DNA of 64,000 nucleotides from Nitrosomonas sp. Nm51 (GCF_900111165.1 NZ_FOGH01000004.1:62001-126000), one strand, 5' to 3'; numbered from the stretch's first letter, positions 37,935-48,291 are shown. A program made the numbers and translations. The notes: generated by a model from the letters alone, not told the origin.

Positions 37935-38337
37935 CTCCCGCGCAGTTCGAAACGATTAACCTGAATATTGCATCAGTTGCTGGAATTTAAGCGCTGAACT
38001 GTTTTAATTGAGCGTGCTCGCGGCCACAGACGCAGTTATTCTGCGGCACAGGGAGCATATGCGTTCAATCCAGGACAGGGCAAGTTAATAAAACGAAAAT
38101 TAACTGCAAGGTACAGTATTGAATATTTTAAAGTACGAGAAGCGGCAGACAATGCGCACAAATCAATCATTAAACAAAAACAGTGGCCAATTACAATATA
38201 GACTCAATACTTGAGAGGATTTAACAGCTTTACGTTGCCGTAATTATTTATCAGAGCTTTTCGAGCATGCGCCAATTAAACACAACAACTTGTTTTTTAC
38301 AACAATCTAATGACCGGTCCATCAAAGGAGGAAGCAA
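37935..38337. other. Intergenic region before exopolysaccharide cluster
   Basis: No gene is visible. The stretch is AT-rich in its second half and must hold the promoter of the polysaccharide cluster, but I cannot pick a clear -35/-10 pair. It ends in a strong ribosome-binding site, AAAGGAGG at 38324-38331, which serves the TTG start at 38338. Confidence 0.5.
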
Positions 38338-39642
38338 TTGAGAGATCTACTGGTTTTTTTGATCGTTTTCGGGCTGCTGCCCTTCGTATTCAAAAGGCCG
38401 CATTGGGGAATATATCTATGGTCATGGATCGGCTATATGAATCCTCACCGGTTGGGCTGGAGCTTCGCTTTCTATTTTCCTTTTGCACAAGTTATCGGTT
38501 TGGTGACGCTGATTTCCTTTTTTGTTTCCTCGAAAAAACTCAAATTTTTCTGGTCACCCACAATGAGTTGGCTCATTCTCTTCAATATCTGGATACTTAT
38601 ATCGACGATCTTCGCAATGTATCCGGAAGAAGCGTGGCCACAATGGGAAAAAATTATAAAAATACAGTTGGTCATCTTCTTAACTTTGTTTGCACTGGTG
38701 GATCGGGAAAAAATACATATTTTTATCTGGATTATCGTCATATCTATCGGTTTTTACGGCTTTAAGGGCGGTATTTTTACACTTACCACAGGCGGCGGCT
38801 CTCATGTATTAGGTCCGCGTGGCGGTTTTATCGCCGGTAATACAGAAATCGGCTTAGCGCTCGTCATGATCCTGCCGTTAGTGTGGTACTTATACTTACA
38901 CACTCAAAACAAATGGCTACGATACGGATTGATGCTATCCATGTTTTTCATCGCGGTTGGAATACTTGGCACACAATCACGCGGCGCATTCCTGGCAATT
39001 TCAGCCGTCTCAGTATTCCTATGGCTCAAAAGCTCACGTAAAATGGCCATCTTTATGGCATTGCTATTACTATCTCCGTTTTTTTACATGGTCATGCCAC
39101 AGTCCTGGCATGATCGTATGGCAACCATTCAAGATTATGAACAGGACGGCTCCGCCATGTCGCGCTTGAAAGCATGGGAATTCGGTTATGCCATGGCCCT
39201 CGACCGACCGTTTACCGGCGGCGGCTTTGAAAGTCATTCTGTCGAGAACTACGAACGCTATGTTCCTCACCAGATAGAACAGGGCGTTGCAACATTTCAT
39301 GATTATCACAGTATTTACTTTGAAATTCTGGCCGAACATGGATTTGTCGGATTATTTATCTTTTTGATGTTATTTGTTCAATATTGGCGAACTGCAAACA
39401 AAATCATTACAATCAGCAAAAATACCGATCAAAACAAATGGGCGCTTGATCTTGCTGCGATGCTGCAAGTCTCATTTATCGGATACGCCGTTGGCGGGGC
39501 TTTTTTGGGTTTGGCCTATTTCGATCTTTTTTACCACTATCTGGCCATCTTAGTTATGACATTAAAAATCCTCGAAGAAAAAAATAGCCCAGTTCCTTTA
39601 ACCATACCGGCAGCGAAAAAACATGAAGCACATGTCTATTAA
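38338..39642 (+). CDS. O-glycosylation ligase/Wzy-like membrane protein, exosortase A-associated
   Basis: This 434-aa polytopic membrane protein of the O-antigen ligase superfamily begins (M)RDLLVFLIVFGLLPFVF, then RPHWGIYLWSWIGYMNPHRL. That is the characteristic start of the putative O-glycosylation ligase found with exosortase A (XrtA) polysaccharide clusters. A periplasmic loop near 260-330 (FGYAMALDRPFTGGGFESH) carries the Wzy_C-type motif. It likely polymerises or transfers the cluster's glycan in the periplasm. The start is TTG, chosen because AGGAGG lies 6 nt upstream and the family begins there. Confidence 0.9.
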   Translation: MRDLLVFLIVFGLLPFVFKRPHWGIYLWSWIGYMNPHRLGWSFAFYFPFAQVIGLVTLISFFVSSKKLKFFWSPTMSWLILFNIWILISTIFAMYPEEAWPQWEKIIKIQLVIFLTLFALVDREKIHIFIWIIVISIGFYGFKGGIFTLTTGGGSHVLGPRGGFIAGNTEIGLALVMILPLVWYLYLHTQNKWLRYGLMLSMFFIAVGILGTQSRGAFLAISAVSVFLWLKSSRKMAIFMALLLLSPFFYMVMPQSWHDRMATIQDYEQDGSAMSRLKAWEFGYAMALDRPFTGGGFESHSVENYERYVPHQIEQGVATFHDYHSIYFEILAEHGFVGLFIFLMLFVQYWRTANKIITISKNTDQNKWALDLAAMLQVSFIGYAVGGAFLGLAYFDLFYHYLAILVMTLKILEEKNSPVPLTIPAAKKHEAHVY

Positions 39643-39773
39643 TCAATTAATCACGCTCCCGGCAGTAAGGTTAGCGCTAATCAAGCCATGCACAGATTTG
39701 CATAAGCGGAGCAGATCTGATGCAAGCGTCTAGTTCATTGTTTTTACGATCAATATAACTGCCTCTACAAGAT

Positions 39774-41705
39774 ATGTGTGGGATATACGGCGGCATTGCA
39801 CTTCGTTCAGGTGCAAAACTAGATGCTTCGTTACTGAACCGAATGGGGAATATTACCGCTCACCGCGGTCCTGATGATGAGGGGATTTTTGTCTCCAGCC
39901 ATATCGCAATAGGTATGCGCCGCCTGTCAATTATTGATTTGACCGGCGGTCATCAGCCGTTATTCAATGAAAACAAGCGCATTGCCGCTGTGTGCAACGG
40001 AGAGATATATAATTTTCGAATGCTTAGGGAACAGCTTGTCAATCAAGGGCACCGTTTCTCCACGCACTCCGATTCGGAAGTTGTTATTCATCTCTACGAA
40101 CAGTATGGCGAATCGTTTCTACATCATTTAAACGGCATGTATGCACTCGCATTGTGGGATGCAGATAAAGAAGTGCTGATCATTGCCCGCGACAGGCTTG
40201 GTATAAAGCCCGTTTATTATTATCTGGATGATAATGTCTTATTGTTCTCAACGGAAGCGAAAGCGCTTTTTCAATTTCAAGGGTTGACACCGAAGCTGGA
40301 TAATATTGCTGCAGGCTTATACTTACAGCTCGGCTATGTCCCGGCGCCCCATTCAATTTTTGAAGGTATAAAAAAATTACCGGTGGCTTCATATATCAAA
40401 GCGACCCAAGGTAGTTTTACTATACAGCAGTACTGGCAACCCGATTACAAGCAGCAGATTTACTCCGTCAGCCAGTGGAAAAGCGCCATTCGCGAACAAT
40501 TGGAAAAGTCCGTCGCATCGCAAATGGTCAGCGATGTGCCAATAGGCGCATTTTTATCCGGCGGCATTGACTCCAGCCTGGTTGTTGGTTTGATGGCAAA
40601 GCATACCTCGCACCCTGTCAAAACCTATGCCATTGGCTTTGATATGCAGGGTCCGGCACAAATCTATAACGAACTTCCTTATGCCAAGCAGGTTTCCGAT
40701 TTATTTGGCACAGAACATCACGAAATTATTGTCAAACCCGACATCGTTCATTTATTGCCTAAACTGTTATGGCATATGGATGAACCGGTTGCAGACACCG
40801 CTTTTATCACAACCTTTCTGGTCTCCGAATTTGCCAAAAAGGATGTAACGGTCATTCTAAGTGGCGTTGGCGGCGATGAATTGTTTGGGGGTTATCGGCG
40901 CTATCAAGGAGAATATTACAATCAGTTTTATCAAAAAATTCCCGCATGGCTACGAAATAACGCTATCCAGCCACTGGCACGTTTGCTGCCAAGCGACCGC
41001 CATTCAAAATGGCTGAACTATAGCCGCCTGGCAAAAAGCTTTCTGTTGACTGCAGATATGTCTTTTGAGAAACGGTATCAGTCCTATATTGATATTGCTG
41101 ATGAACAGTTACGCCGGCAATTGCTGGTAAACGCCATAGACTGGGATGCCCATAACGTCGTTTCTGGCGCTTTTCAGAATTGCGCAGATATACCTGCGTT
41201 GCACAAACTGTTTGAAGTCGACCGTCTTACGCAATTACCTGACGACCTTCTGATGCTGACAGACAAAATGACTATGGCAACCTCACTGGAATGCCGTGTG
41301 CCGTTACTGGACCATGAGCTGGTGGAGCTGGCGTGCAGCATGCCGCCAGAACTTAAAATAAAGGGCGGCGAACTTAAATATATTTTAAAAGAATGCTTAT
41401 CCGATTTGCTTCCCAGAGAAATCCTATACCGGAAAAAACGCGGCTTTGGCGCACCGATGGGCGCATGGATAAAAAAAGAATTATTACCGCTGCTGCGAAC
41501 CCTGTTAAGTCCTGATACCGTCAACGCGCGTGGCGTCTTTAACGCAACTGTAGTGCAGTCTTTGATAAAAGAACATCTCGACAGAAAGCAAGATCACACG
41601 GATATTCTAATTGGTTTATTGAATTTTGAAATCTGGTCAAGATTAATGCTTGACCAAACTCAACCAGAAACGTTAGAAGATGAATTAAAACAATTGATCC
41701 AATGA
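39774..41705 (+). CDS. Asparagine synthase-like amidotransferase, XrtA/PEP-CTERM-associated
   Basis: This 643-aa protein has a class II glutamine amidotransferase domain with nucleophile Cys2 (MCGIYGG; AHRGPDDEGI; GEIYNFRMLR). It is followed by an Asn-synthase ATP-pyrophosphatase domain (FLSGGIDSSLVVGLM near 260-274; SGVGGDELFGGYRRY). The XrtA-associated group of this family belongs to exopolysaccharide loci and probably amidates a sugar or sugar acid rather than aspartate. Its stop overlaps the next start (ATGA). Confidence 0.92.
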   Translation: MCGIYGGIALRSGAKLDASLLNRMGNITAHRGPDDEGIFVSSHIAIGMRRLSIIDLTGGHQPLFNENKRIAAVCNGEIYNFRMLREQLVNQGHRFSTHSDSEVVIHLYEQYGESFLHHLNGMYALALWDADKEVLIIARDRLGIKPVYYYLDDNVLLFSTEAKALFQFQGLTPKLDNIAAGLYLQLGYVPAPHSIFEGIKKLPVASYIKATQGSFTIQQYWQPDYKQQIYSVSQWKSAIREQLEKSVASQMVSDVPIGAFLSGGIDSSLVVGLMAKHTSHPVKTYAIGFDMQGPAQIYNELPYAKQVSDLFGTEHHEIIVKPDIVHLLPKLLWHMDEPVADTAFITTFLVSEFAKKDVTVILSGVGGDELFGGYRRYQGEYYNQFYQKIPAWLRNNAIQPLARLLPSDRHSKWLNYSRLAKSFLLTADMSFEKRYQSYIDIADEQLRRQLLVNAIDWDAHNVVSGAFQNCADIPALHKLFEVDRLTQLPDDLLMLTDKMTMATSLECRVPLLDHELVELACSMPPELKIKGGELKYILKECLSDLLPREILYRKKRGFGAPMGAWIKKELLPLLRTLLSPDTVNARGVFNATVVQSLIKEHLDRKQDHTDILIGLLNFEIWSRLMLDQTQPETLEDELKQLIQ

Positions 41706-42895
41706 AAATTTTATATATTTGTCATCGCTTTCCGTATCCGCCAAAACGGGGCGGCAAAATCCGTCCGTTTAATATGATCAAACACCTGTCACAGCAAGGG
41801 CACCAAGTATGGGTCGCATCACTGGCGAGATCGCAACAGGAATTCGATGAGTGCTCCGGGATAAAAGATTACTGCCATCAATACACTATTGGCTTGGTTA
41901 ACGACACAGTGCAGTGGGCCCGAATGATCATCAATCTTCCAACCCCCACGCCGTCATCGCTCGCCTATTTTTTTAGCAGCACGTTAAAAAAGCAAATCAA
42001 CATTTGGCTATCTGAAGAAAAATTCGACTTGATTTTCGTACATTGTTCATCCGTTGCCCAATATGTTGAAAACATAAAACACATACCAAAAATCCTTGAT
42101 TTCGGAGACATGGATTCCCAGAAATGGCTGACTTACCGAAGCTTCAAGCCTTTTCCGTTCAATTGGGGTTACTGGTGGGAAGGCACGAAAATGAAACTCT
42201 CCGAAAAAAACCTGGCGCAAAAATTTGATATAACCACATGCACCACAAAAGCAGAGCTGGATACGCTTAACAACTACGGTACGGCAATAAAAACCGACTG
42301 GTTTCCAAACGGCGTGGATGCTGATTTTTTTCAACCCGATAGCACCGTATACGATCCGCACAGTATTTCATTCATCGGCCGGATGGATTACTTCCCCAAC
42401 CAGCAATGCATGCTGGAATTCTGTCACCGCACCCTGCCACTGATCCAAGAGAAAATACCCGATACAAAGCTGTATATTGTGGGCGCTGAACCATCCAAGA
42501 AAATAAAAGCACTAGAAAAAATAGACGGTGTTGTCGTTACCGGCAGCGTGACTGATGTGCGCCCTTATATTTTAAGAACTGCAGCTATGGTTGCCCCCTT
42601 GAATATCGCCCGCGGCACGCAGAACAAAATTCTGGAAGCGATGGCAATGGGCGTTCCCGTCGTATCTAGCACGCTGGCAGCTGGTGGCATTGATGCAGTC
42701 CCTGACGAACATTTTTTAACCGCGGACACCCCGGCAGAATACGCGGAAAAACTGGTCAATCTTATGAAATCAGCGCCGACAAGAGAAAAATATGCCGAAG
42801 CCGGCCGTGCACGAGTGTTGGCCAATCACGCCTGGCAAAAAAGTATGAAAAAAATGGAATCGCTTATTTTAAATTGCGTAAGTAGCAATTCATGA
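41702..42895 (+). CDS. Glycosyltransferase, PEP-CTERM/XrtA system type (GT4-like)
   Basis: This 397-aa GT-B enzyme has an N-terminal domain (ILYICHRFPYPPKRGGKIR) and a C-terminal GT4-type nucleotide-sugar domain (FPNGVDADFFQP, SFIGRMDYFPN, IARGTQNKILEAMAMGVPVV). The opening CHRFPYPPxRGGKIRPF is typical of the sugar transferases in XrtA/EpsH1 loci. It overlaps the amidotransferase gene by 4 nt. Donor and acceptor are unknown. Confidence 0.9.
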   Translation: MKILYICHRFPYPPKRGGKIRPFNMIKHLSQQGHQVWVASLARSQQEFDECSGIKDYCHQYTIGLVNDTVQWARMIINLPTPTPSSLAYFFSSTLKKQINIWLSEEKFDLIFVHCSSVAQYVENIKHIPKILDFGDMDSQKWLTYRSFKPFPFNWGYWWEGTKMKLSEKNLAQKFDITTCTTKAELDTLNNYGTAIKTDWFPNGVDADFFQPDSTVYDPHSISFIGRMDYFPNQQCMLEFCHRTLPLIQEKIPDTKLYIVGAEPSKKIKALEKIDGVVVTGSVTDVRPYILRTAAMVAPLNIARGTQNKILEAMAMGVPVVSSTLAAGGIDAVPDEHFLTADTPAEYAEKLVNLMKSAPTREKYAEAGRARVLANHAWQKSMKKMESLILNCVSSNS

Positions 42896-42975
42896 ATAAA
42901 TTCACAATAGAACAAACTGACATTAGTTCAGTATAAACGCTTCCAGAATTTGGATTTCAAAAATTAGGAGTTGGA

Positions 42976-44295
42976 ATGGATATTAGTGTATTTGGTTTAG
43001 GTTATGTTGGCGCAGTTTCTTTAGCATGTCTTGCGAAAGAAGGTCACAATGTAACGGGGGTTGATATAGACAGTACTAAACTGGCGCTGCTTCAAGCCGG
43101 CAAATCCCCAGTCATTGAAACCGGCATGCCTGAACTCGTTCAAGAGGTTGCTGCCTCAGGCCGGGTAAAACTTACCGGATCAACTCAGGAAGCCATAGCA
43201 CAGACACAATTGTCATTCGTCTGTGTCGGAACGCCTTCTCAACCGAATGGCAATCAAGATCAATCAGCGGTAGTGCGGTTAACCGAACAGCTGGGAGAAG
43301 CGCTTAAATTAAAAAACGATCGTCACACAATCGTCTTTCGTTCGACACTAGTTCCAGGCACAGTGATGAACACGTTAATACCCATTTTGGAAAAATTCTC
43401 GAAAAAAACAAACGGCGTTGATTTTGACGTATGCTTTCAACCCGAGTTTTTGCGTGAGGGTTCATCCATCAAGGATTACTATAAGCCGCCATTTACGGTT
43501 GCCGGTCTTTCTTCCAATGAACCGAAAGCGGTTTTCGAGCAATTATTCTCTAGCCTGCCGGCAGAAATCATTTACACCGATATTGCCACCGCAGAAACAA
43601 TGAAATATTTCTGCAATATTTTTCACGCACTCAAAATCACATTTGCCAATGAAGTTGCCCGCTTGTGCGAGTCGATACAAGTCGATCCGCACGCAGTCAT
43701 GGAGCTGATCTGCAAAGACAGACAACTGAATATTTCCAGCGCCTATATGAAACCCGGTTTCTCGTTTGGCGGCAGTTGTCTTCCCAAAGATCTTAGAGCA
43801 ATCAACTATATTGCCAAACAAAACGACGTTGATATTCCTATGCTTAAGGCAGTATTACCCTCCAATCGCGTGCATCTGGATTGCGCACTACAGAAAATCG
43901 CACAATCGGGACTAAAAAAAATTGGCTTTATCGGACTCAGCTTTAAAACCGGAACGGATGATTTACGCGAAAGTCCGCTTGTCGACCTAGCCGAAAAACT
44001 GATTGGCAAAGGATACACACTGAAAATTTATGATCCTGAGGTCAATATTTCAACATTAATTGGCGCAAACAAACATTTTATCGAAACAAGTATTCCGCAT
44101 ATCGGATCATTGATGACTGCAGACTATGAAAATCTGTTGTCCACAAGTGAAATCATAGTTGTTGGCATTTCAGACCCGGACCTGGTGGCAACATTAATTA
44201 AATCTTCCCGTAAAGAACAAATTATCTTAGACTTAGTCAATATTAAGGGAAGGGATGGACTAAGTGCTTCATATATAGGAATATGCTGGAAATGA
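42976..44295 (+). CDS. GDP-mannose 6-dehydrogenase-like nucleotide-sugar dehydrogenase
   Basis: This 439-aa enzyme should oxidise a nucleotide sugar at C6 with NAD, giving a uronic acid precursor. It has the NAD motif GLGYVG at 7-12, the substrate loop KSPVIETGMPEL at 43-54 and the catalytic cysteine C268 in FGGSCLPKDLRAI. The ETGMPEL and SAYMKPGFSFGGSCLPKD segments, and Cys at 268 as in AlgD, favour GDP-mannose over UDP-glucose. A GGAG motif lies just upstream. Its 3' end overlaps the next gene by 13 nt. Confidence 0.9.
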   Translation: MDISVFGLGYVGAVSLACLAKEGHNVTGVDIDSTKLALLQAGKSPVIETGMPELVQEVAASGRVKLTGSTQEAIAQTQLSFVCVGTPSQPNGNQDQSAVVRLTEQLGEALKLKNDRHTIVFRSTLVPGTVMNTLIPILEKFSKKTNGVDFDVCFQPEFLREGSSIKDYYKPPFTVAGLSSNEPKAVFEQLFSSLPAEIIYTDIATAETMKYFCNIFHALKITFANEVARLCESIQVDPHAVMELICKDRQLNISSAYMKPGFSFGGSCLPKDLRAINYIAKQNDVDIPMLKAVLPSNRVHLDCALQKIAQSGLKKIGFIGLSFKTGTDDLRESPLVDLAEKLIGKGYTLKIYDPEVNISTLIGANKHFIETSIPHIGSLMTADYENLLSTSEIIVVGISDPDLVATLIKSSRKEQIILDLVNIKGRDGLSASYIGICWK

Positions 44296-45284
44296 ACAAA
44301 AAACGATATTTTCTACAATTGGGTTTGGTGACACTAGGTATTGTTGTCAGTTGCACCTATTTATTCACATTGGCGACACCCTCAGAGGAAGCAGCCAGAG
44401 TACGCAATTCACTCGTCCATGAGCCAGGAAAGATCGAAGATTTCAGCTGGAGTCCATCAACTTTTCCGGCAGATTTCAAAGTTGAAACCCAAACACCCCC
44501 ACTCTATTTTCAGCAATTTATCAACTCCCTGCCCACAGATCCTGGCATGTCTGAAATGGACAAGTTTTTGCTCGCAGCGCAAAAAATTCTTGACCGTAAC
44601 CGTCGCGGCGGACCAATTCAGTCCAATACAGTTGATGCGTTAAAAAAAATTCAGAATGAAGGTATCGGATGGTGCTCAGACTATACCCAGGTATTCAATG
44701 GTATTGCGCATGCATTAAACATTCCCGTCAGGGAATGGGGTATGTCTTTCGATCGATATAACGGAGACGGGCATGCCTTTAATGAAATTTATGATCAACA
44801 GTTGGACAAATGGGTTTTTATTGATACTTTTAACGCTTTTTTTGTTACTAACCAGGAAGGCCAGCCACTGTCCGTTTTAGAGTTTCGGCAGCTACTTGAT
44901 ACAGACCGGAATCAGCTTGTCATCCAGAAAATAAGTCAGGCGCAATTTGGCTTTCAGAATGATACGGTTGCGTTGGATTATTATCAGCGCGGCATGCCGC
45001 AATTATTTTTGATATGGGCAAATGATGTGTTCAGTTATGATGCCAATCCCCTTATTCAGCTAACCGGGTCTTTCTCCAGAATGGCGGAGCAGATCACAGG
45101 CATACTACTGGGTATTAATCAAGAGATCCGGCTGTACCCTGACCCCGATAGCGCACAGCAGCAAAAGGAACTGCTATCGCTTAAATACACAGTCATCTTT
45201 ATCATTGTATTAAATGCTGCTTTAGGTACACTTTTTTTACTGATTCTTTTCCGGATGTTCAATAACCGCATGAGCCATGGATAA
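44283..45284 (+). CDS. Membrane-anchored transglutaminase-like protein
   Basis: This 333-aa protein has an N-terminal membrane anchor (about 9-30), an external transglutaminase-like cysteine-peptidase fold and a second membrane helix near the C-terminus (about 300-325). The triad is visible as C131 (GIGWCSDYTQVF), H164 (GDGHAFNEIY) and D181 (WVFIDTFNAFF). It could modify or cleave an envelope protein or peptide during polysaccharide export; the substrate is unknown. A second possible start is ATG 44292. It overlaps both neighbours by a few bases, so it belongs to the polysaccharide operon. Confidence 0.85.
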   Translation: MLEMNKKRYFLQLGLVTLGIVVSCTYLFTLATPSEEAARVRNSLVHEPGKIEDFSWSPSTFPADFKVETQTPPLYFQQFINSLPTDPGMSEMDKFLLAAQKILDRNRRGGPIQSNTVDALKKIQNEGIGWCSDYTQVFNGIAHALNIPVREWGMSFDRYNGDGHAFNEIYDQQLDKWVFIDTFNAFFVTNQEGQPLSVLEFRQLLDTDRNQLVIQKISQAQFGFQNDTVALDYYQRGMPQLFLIWANDVFSYDANPLIQLTGSFSRMAEQITGILLGINQEIRLYPDPDSAQQQKELLSLKYTVIFIIVLNAALGTLFLLILFRMFNNRMSHG

Positions 45285-46497
45285 AGATATCAAAGTACTA
45301 CACGTGCTTGATCACTCTTTGCCTCTGCACAGCGGTTATACTTTTCGTACACGCGCGATCTTGTCAATTCAGTGCCAAATGGGAATACGAACGGCATTAA
45401 TCACCAGTTGCAAACATGCTGAAAACAGTGATTGCGCCGATACAACCGAAACCGTTGACGGATTATCATTTTACCGAACCTATCCATCGTTTCTAAGTAA
45501 GCTGCCATTGCTCAATCAGCTCGATGTCGTACTAACGCTAATCAGGCGGATCGAATCGATCATACCTGTTGAACAACCCGACATCATTCATGTTCACTCC
45601 CCTTGTCTTAACGGATTAGCTGCTTTGCGCATCGGCAGAAAATATAAAATTCCAATATTGTATGAGATGCGCGCATCATGGGAAGATGCAGCAGTCAGTC
45701 ATGGCACTTGTCAGGAAAATGACTTACGTTACAAAATTTCCAGAGCACTGGAAACTTATGTACTCAAACGCGCAGATCATGTCACGACGATCTGCGAAGG
45801 TTTGAAAGGAGATATTCAAGTGCGCGGCGTCCCATCTGAAAAAATTACAGTTATACCCAATGCCGTCAATCCAGATAAGTTTTACCCTATCCAGGAAAAA
45901 GACGCACGTTTATGTAATCAGCTAAACCTGAGTGACAAAAAGGTGCTTGGATTTATCGGTTCATTTTACGAATACGAAGGACTTGAATTACTGATAAAAG
46001 CAGCAGCCATCTTGAAAGACGAATGTCCGGATTTTCATATTTTACTGGTCGGTGGCGGGCAAGCTGAAAGTTCGCTAAAAGCAATGGTCTTTCAACTTGG
46101 CATTTCCGATCGCATCACTTTTACCGGCAGAGTCAACCATAATGAGGTGATGAAATATTACAGCATTATCGATTTACTGATCTATCCCAGATTGCCCATG
46201 CGGTTGACGAATCTGGTCACGCCTCTGAAACCATTGGAAGCCATGGCTATGGGAAAACCGTGCATCGCGTCTGACGTCGGCGGTCATCAAGAGCTGATTG
46301 TCGACCATAAAGATGGGTTGTTATTCAATGCCGGTAATCTGGATAACCTGGTTACACTGTTAAAAACCGTTTATTTGCAGTCAGATTTTACCGACCTTGT
46401 CAAAAACGGACTTGAAAAAGTTAGGCAAGAACGTAACTGGGCAGCCAGTGTTGCACCTTACCAATCAATTTATCTATCACTGGCCGAACAAAACTAA
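45277..46497 (+). CDS. Glycosyltransferase, exosortase A-associated (GT4 family)
   Basis: This 406-aa GT-B enzyme begins with VLHVLDHSLPLHSGYTFRTR, the typical N-terminus of the XrtA-associated glycosyltransferase group. It has a C-terminal GT4 core: IPNAVNPDKFYP, GFIGSFYEYEGLELLI, PLKPLEAMAMGKPCIASDVGG. It starts 8 nt inside the previous gene. It probably adds a sugar to the lipid-linked repeat unit at the cytoplasmic face. Confidence 0.92.
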   Translation: MDKDIKVLHVLDHSLPLHSGYTFRTRAILSIQCQMGIRTALITSCKHAENSDCADTTETVDGLSFYRTYPSFLSKLPLLNQLDVVLTLIRRIESIIPVEQPDIIHVHSPCLNGLAALRIGRKYKIPILYEMRASWEDAAVSHGTCQENDLRYKISRALETYVLKRADHVTTICEGLKGDIQVRGVPSEKITVIPNAVNPDKFYPIQEKDARLCNQLNLSDKKVLGFIGSFYEYEGLELLIKAAAILKDECPDFHILLVGGGQAESSLKAMVFQLGISDRITFTGRVNHNEVMKYYSIIDLLIYPRLPMRLTNLVTPLKPLEAMAMGKPCIASDVGGHQELIVDHKDGLLFNAGNLDNLVTLLKTVYLQSDFTDLVKNGLEKVRQERNWAASVAPYQSIYLSLAEQN

Positions 46498-46526
46498 ATA
46501 CTCATTCTCACGTAATAAATCCAGAA

Positions 46527-47288
46527 GTGAACAAACCACGCTCTTTTGAAAAACTATGGCGAAAAAGATTCGAAAACTTTGCCGCACATGCAGAAGATGA
46601 TGCAGGTATTGCCGGATGGTCGCCCACAGGTCTTGATGCGCGGCTGCGTAAATTCAAGGAAATATGGCATAACAGCAATCATGTTCTAGATAAAAAAAAA
46701 TGGCTTGATGCCGGCTGCGGCGCAGGAACCTACTCCAGGTTTATCGTACAACAGGGCAAAGAAGTTGTCGGGCTGGATTATTCTTTACCTTCTTTGCAGA
46801 AAGCCAGACTAAAAGGCGAGTCGTCAATTGTCTGGTGTGTAGCGGATATCAACAAGATACCGTTTAAACCCGGTTATTTCGATGGCGCAATTTGTTTTGG
46901 CGTAATACAGGCATTAAATAATTCAATCCATGCGGTCAGCAGCTTGTCCAGAACAATCAAACCTGGCGGATACATCTGTATGGATGCACTCAATAGCCGG
47001 TGTTTGCCCCATATCTGGGAACAGTTTAGTCGGCGTGCTCAAAACAAACCCATACATTTACGCTACGAAACAGCCGACAATCTGCGTCGTTTAATGAAAA
47101 AAAATGGATTGGTTAATATCCAGATACACTGGCTACCCATACTACCTGCCCGCTGGTATCGCTATCAGTGGATCATGGAATCACGCCTAACCAGATGGCT
47201 GTTTCATTATTTCCCGTTTTTAGGGCAACTTTTCTGCCATTCGTTCATGATGAGCGGACAACGCCAGCAGGATATGCACAATGTCTAA
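46527..47288 (+). CDS. Class I SAM-dependent methyltransferase
   Basis: This 253-aa protein has the SAM-binding motif WLDAGCGAGTYSRFI near 55-70, the acidic post-strand VVGLDYS and the region FDGAICFGVIQAL. The C-terminal 60 residues are rich in aromatic and basic residues (RWYRYQWIMESRLTRWLFHYF) and may touch the membrane. The start is GTG. It lies in the polysaccharide operon and overlaps the deacetylase gene by 8 nt, so a sugar-methylation role is likely but unproven. Confidence 0.85.
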   Translation: MNKPRSFEKLWRKRFENFAAHAEDDAGIAGWSPTGLDARLRKFKEIWHNSNHVLDKKKWLDAGCGAGTYSRFIVQQGKEVVGLDYSLPSLQKARLKGESSIVWCVADINKIPFKPGYFDGAICFGVIQALNNSIHAVSSLSRTIKPGGYICMDALNSRCLPHIWEQFSRRAQNKPIHLRYETADNLRRLMKKNGLVNIQIHWLPILPARWYRYQWIMESRLTRWLFHYFPFLGQLFCHSFMMSGQRQQDMHNV

Positions 47289-48273
47289 TTTTTTAGACCG
47301 TATGGAAATAACACTTGTCAACGCAGTTGCTTCGCTATTTTCGCCAGCGGGAAGTCACGCACGTTTATCCATTGTACTTTATCACAGAGTACCGCACGAG
47401 CCGGATGAACTGTTGTTTGGCCAGGAAGATGCACATAGCTTTGAAGCACAGATTCGTCACCTGTCCACGCATTTCAATATACTTCCGCTGCATCAGGCCA
47501 TTCAAAAACTACAGGAAAACACACTCCCGAGCCGGGCTGCCTGTATTACTTTTGACGATGGTTACGCCAACAATGCTGAAGTTGCATTACCTATTCTACA
47601 AAAATACAATGCCACGGCAGCTTTTTTTATTGCCGCAGGTTTTATTAATGGCGGCATGATGTGGAATGACAAATTAATTGAACTGCTGCGACGCGCACCC
47701 GGTCCTGTTCTCGATCTAGGTGAAATCGGTTTGGACAAATACGATATCAGCACACTTACGAAACGCCGGGAGACGCTGTTCATACTGATTGATATATTTA
47801 AGTATCTACCCCATGAAGAAAGATTTGAACAATTAAACCGTTTACGCCAGTTGGTCCCCGCGGCAGTGCCGGAGAATTTAATGATGACCGCCGACCAAAT
47901 CAGGCAATTGCACGAAGCTGGTATGGAAATAGGCGGACATACCGTCAACCATCCGATTCTGACGCGTTTGGATAAGACAGCTGCTTATACTGAAATCGAA
48001 CAAGGTAAAAAAATCCTGGAAAATATCATACAGGCACCTGTTCGCTATTTTGCCTATCCAAATGGCAAACCCGGACGCGATTATTTATCCGAACATGTCG
48101 ACATGCTTAAAGAAATCGGTTTCAATGCTGCAGTATCAACCGCATGGGGAACAGCAGCAAAAAACGCAGATATTTATCAGCTTCCGAGATTTACGCCGTG
48201 GAACATCAGCCGCAACCGTTTTGTATTACAGATGATGCAAAATATGTACAGACCCGTTCAAACCGTATCGTGA
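47281..48273 (+). CDS. Polysaccharide deacetylase (NodB domain)
   Basis: This 330-aa protein has a NodB-type domain: motif 1 ITFDDGYANN, motif 2 GGHTVNHP, and a later RYFAYPNGKPG. These supply the metal-binding Asp and His residues and the catalytic Asp. There is no obvious signal peptide, only a weakly hydrophobic N-terminus. It would remove N- or O-acetyl groups from the glycan or its precursor. It is the last clear enzyme of the polysaccharide cluster. Confidence 0.92.
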   Translation: MSNFLDRMEITLVNAVASLFSPAGSHARLSIVLYHRVPHEPDELLFGQEDAHSFEAQIRHLSTHFNILPLHQAIQKLQENTLPSRAACITFDDGYANNAEVALPILQKYNATAAFFIAAGFINGGMMWNDKLIELLRRAPGPVLDLGEIGLDKYDISTLTKRRETLFILIDIFKYLPHEERFEQLNRLRQLVPAAVPENLMMTADQIRQLHEAGMEIGGHTVNHPILTRLDKTAAYTEIEQGKKILENIIQAPVRYFAYPNGKPGRDYLSEHVDMLKEIGFNAAVSTAWGTAAKNADIYQLPRFTPWNISRNRFVLQMMQNMYRPVQTVS

Positions 48274-48291
48274 ATTCGTTCAAGAAACACT

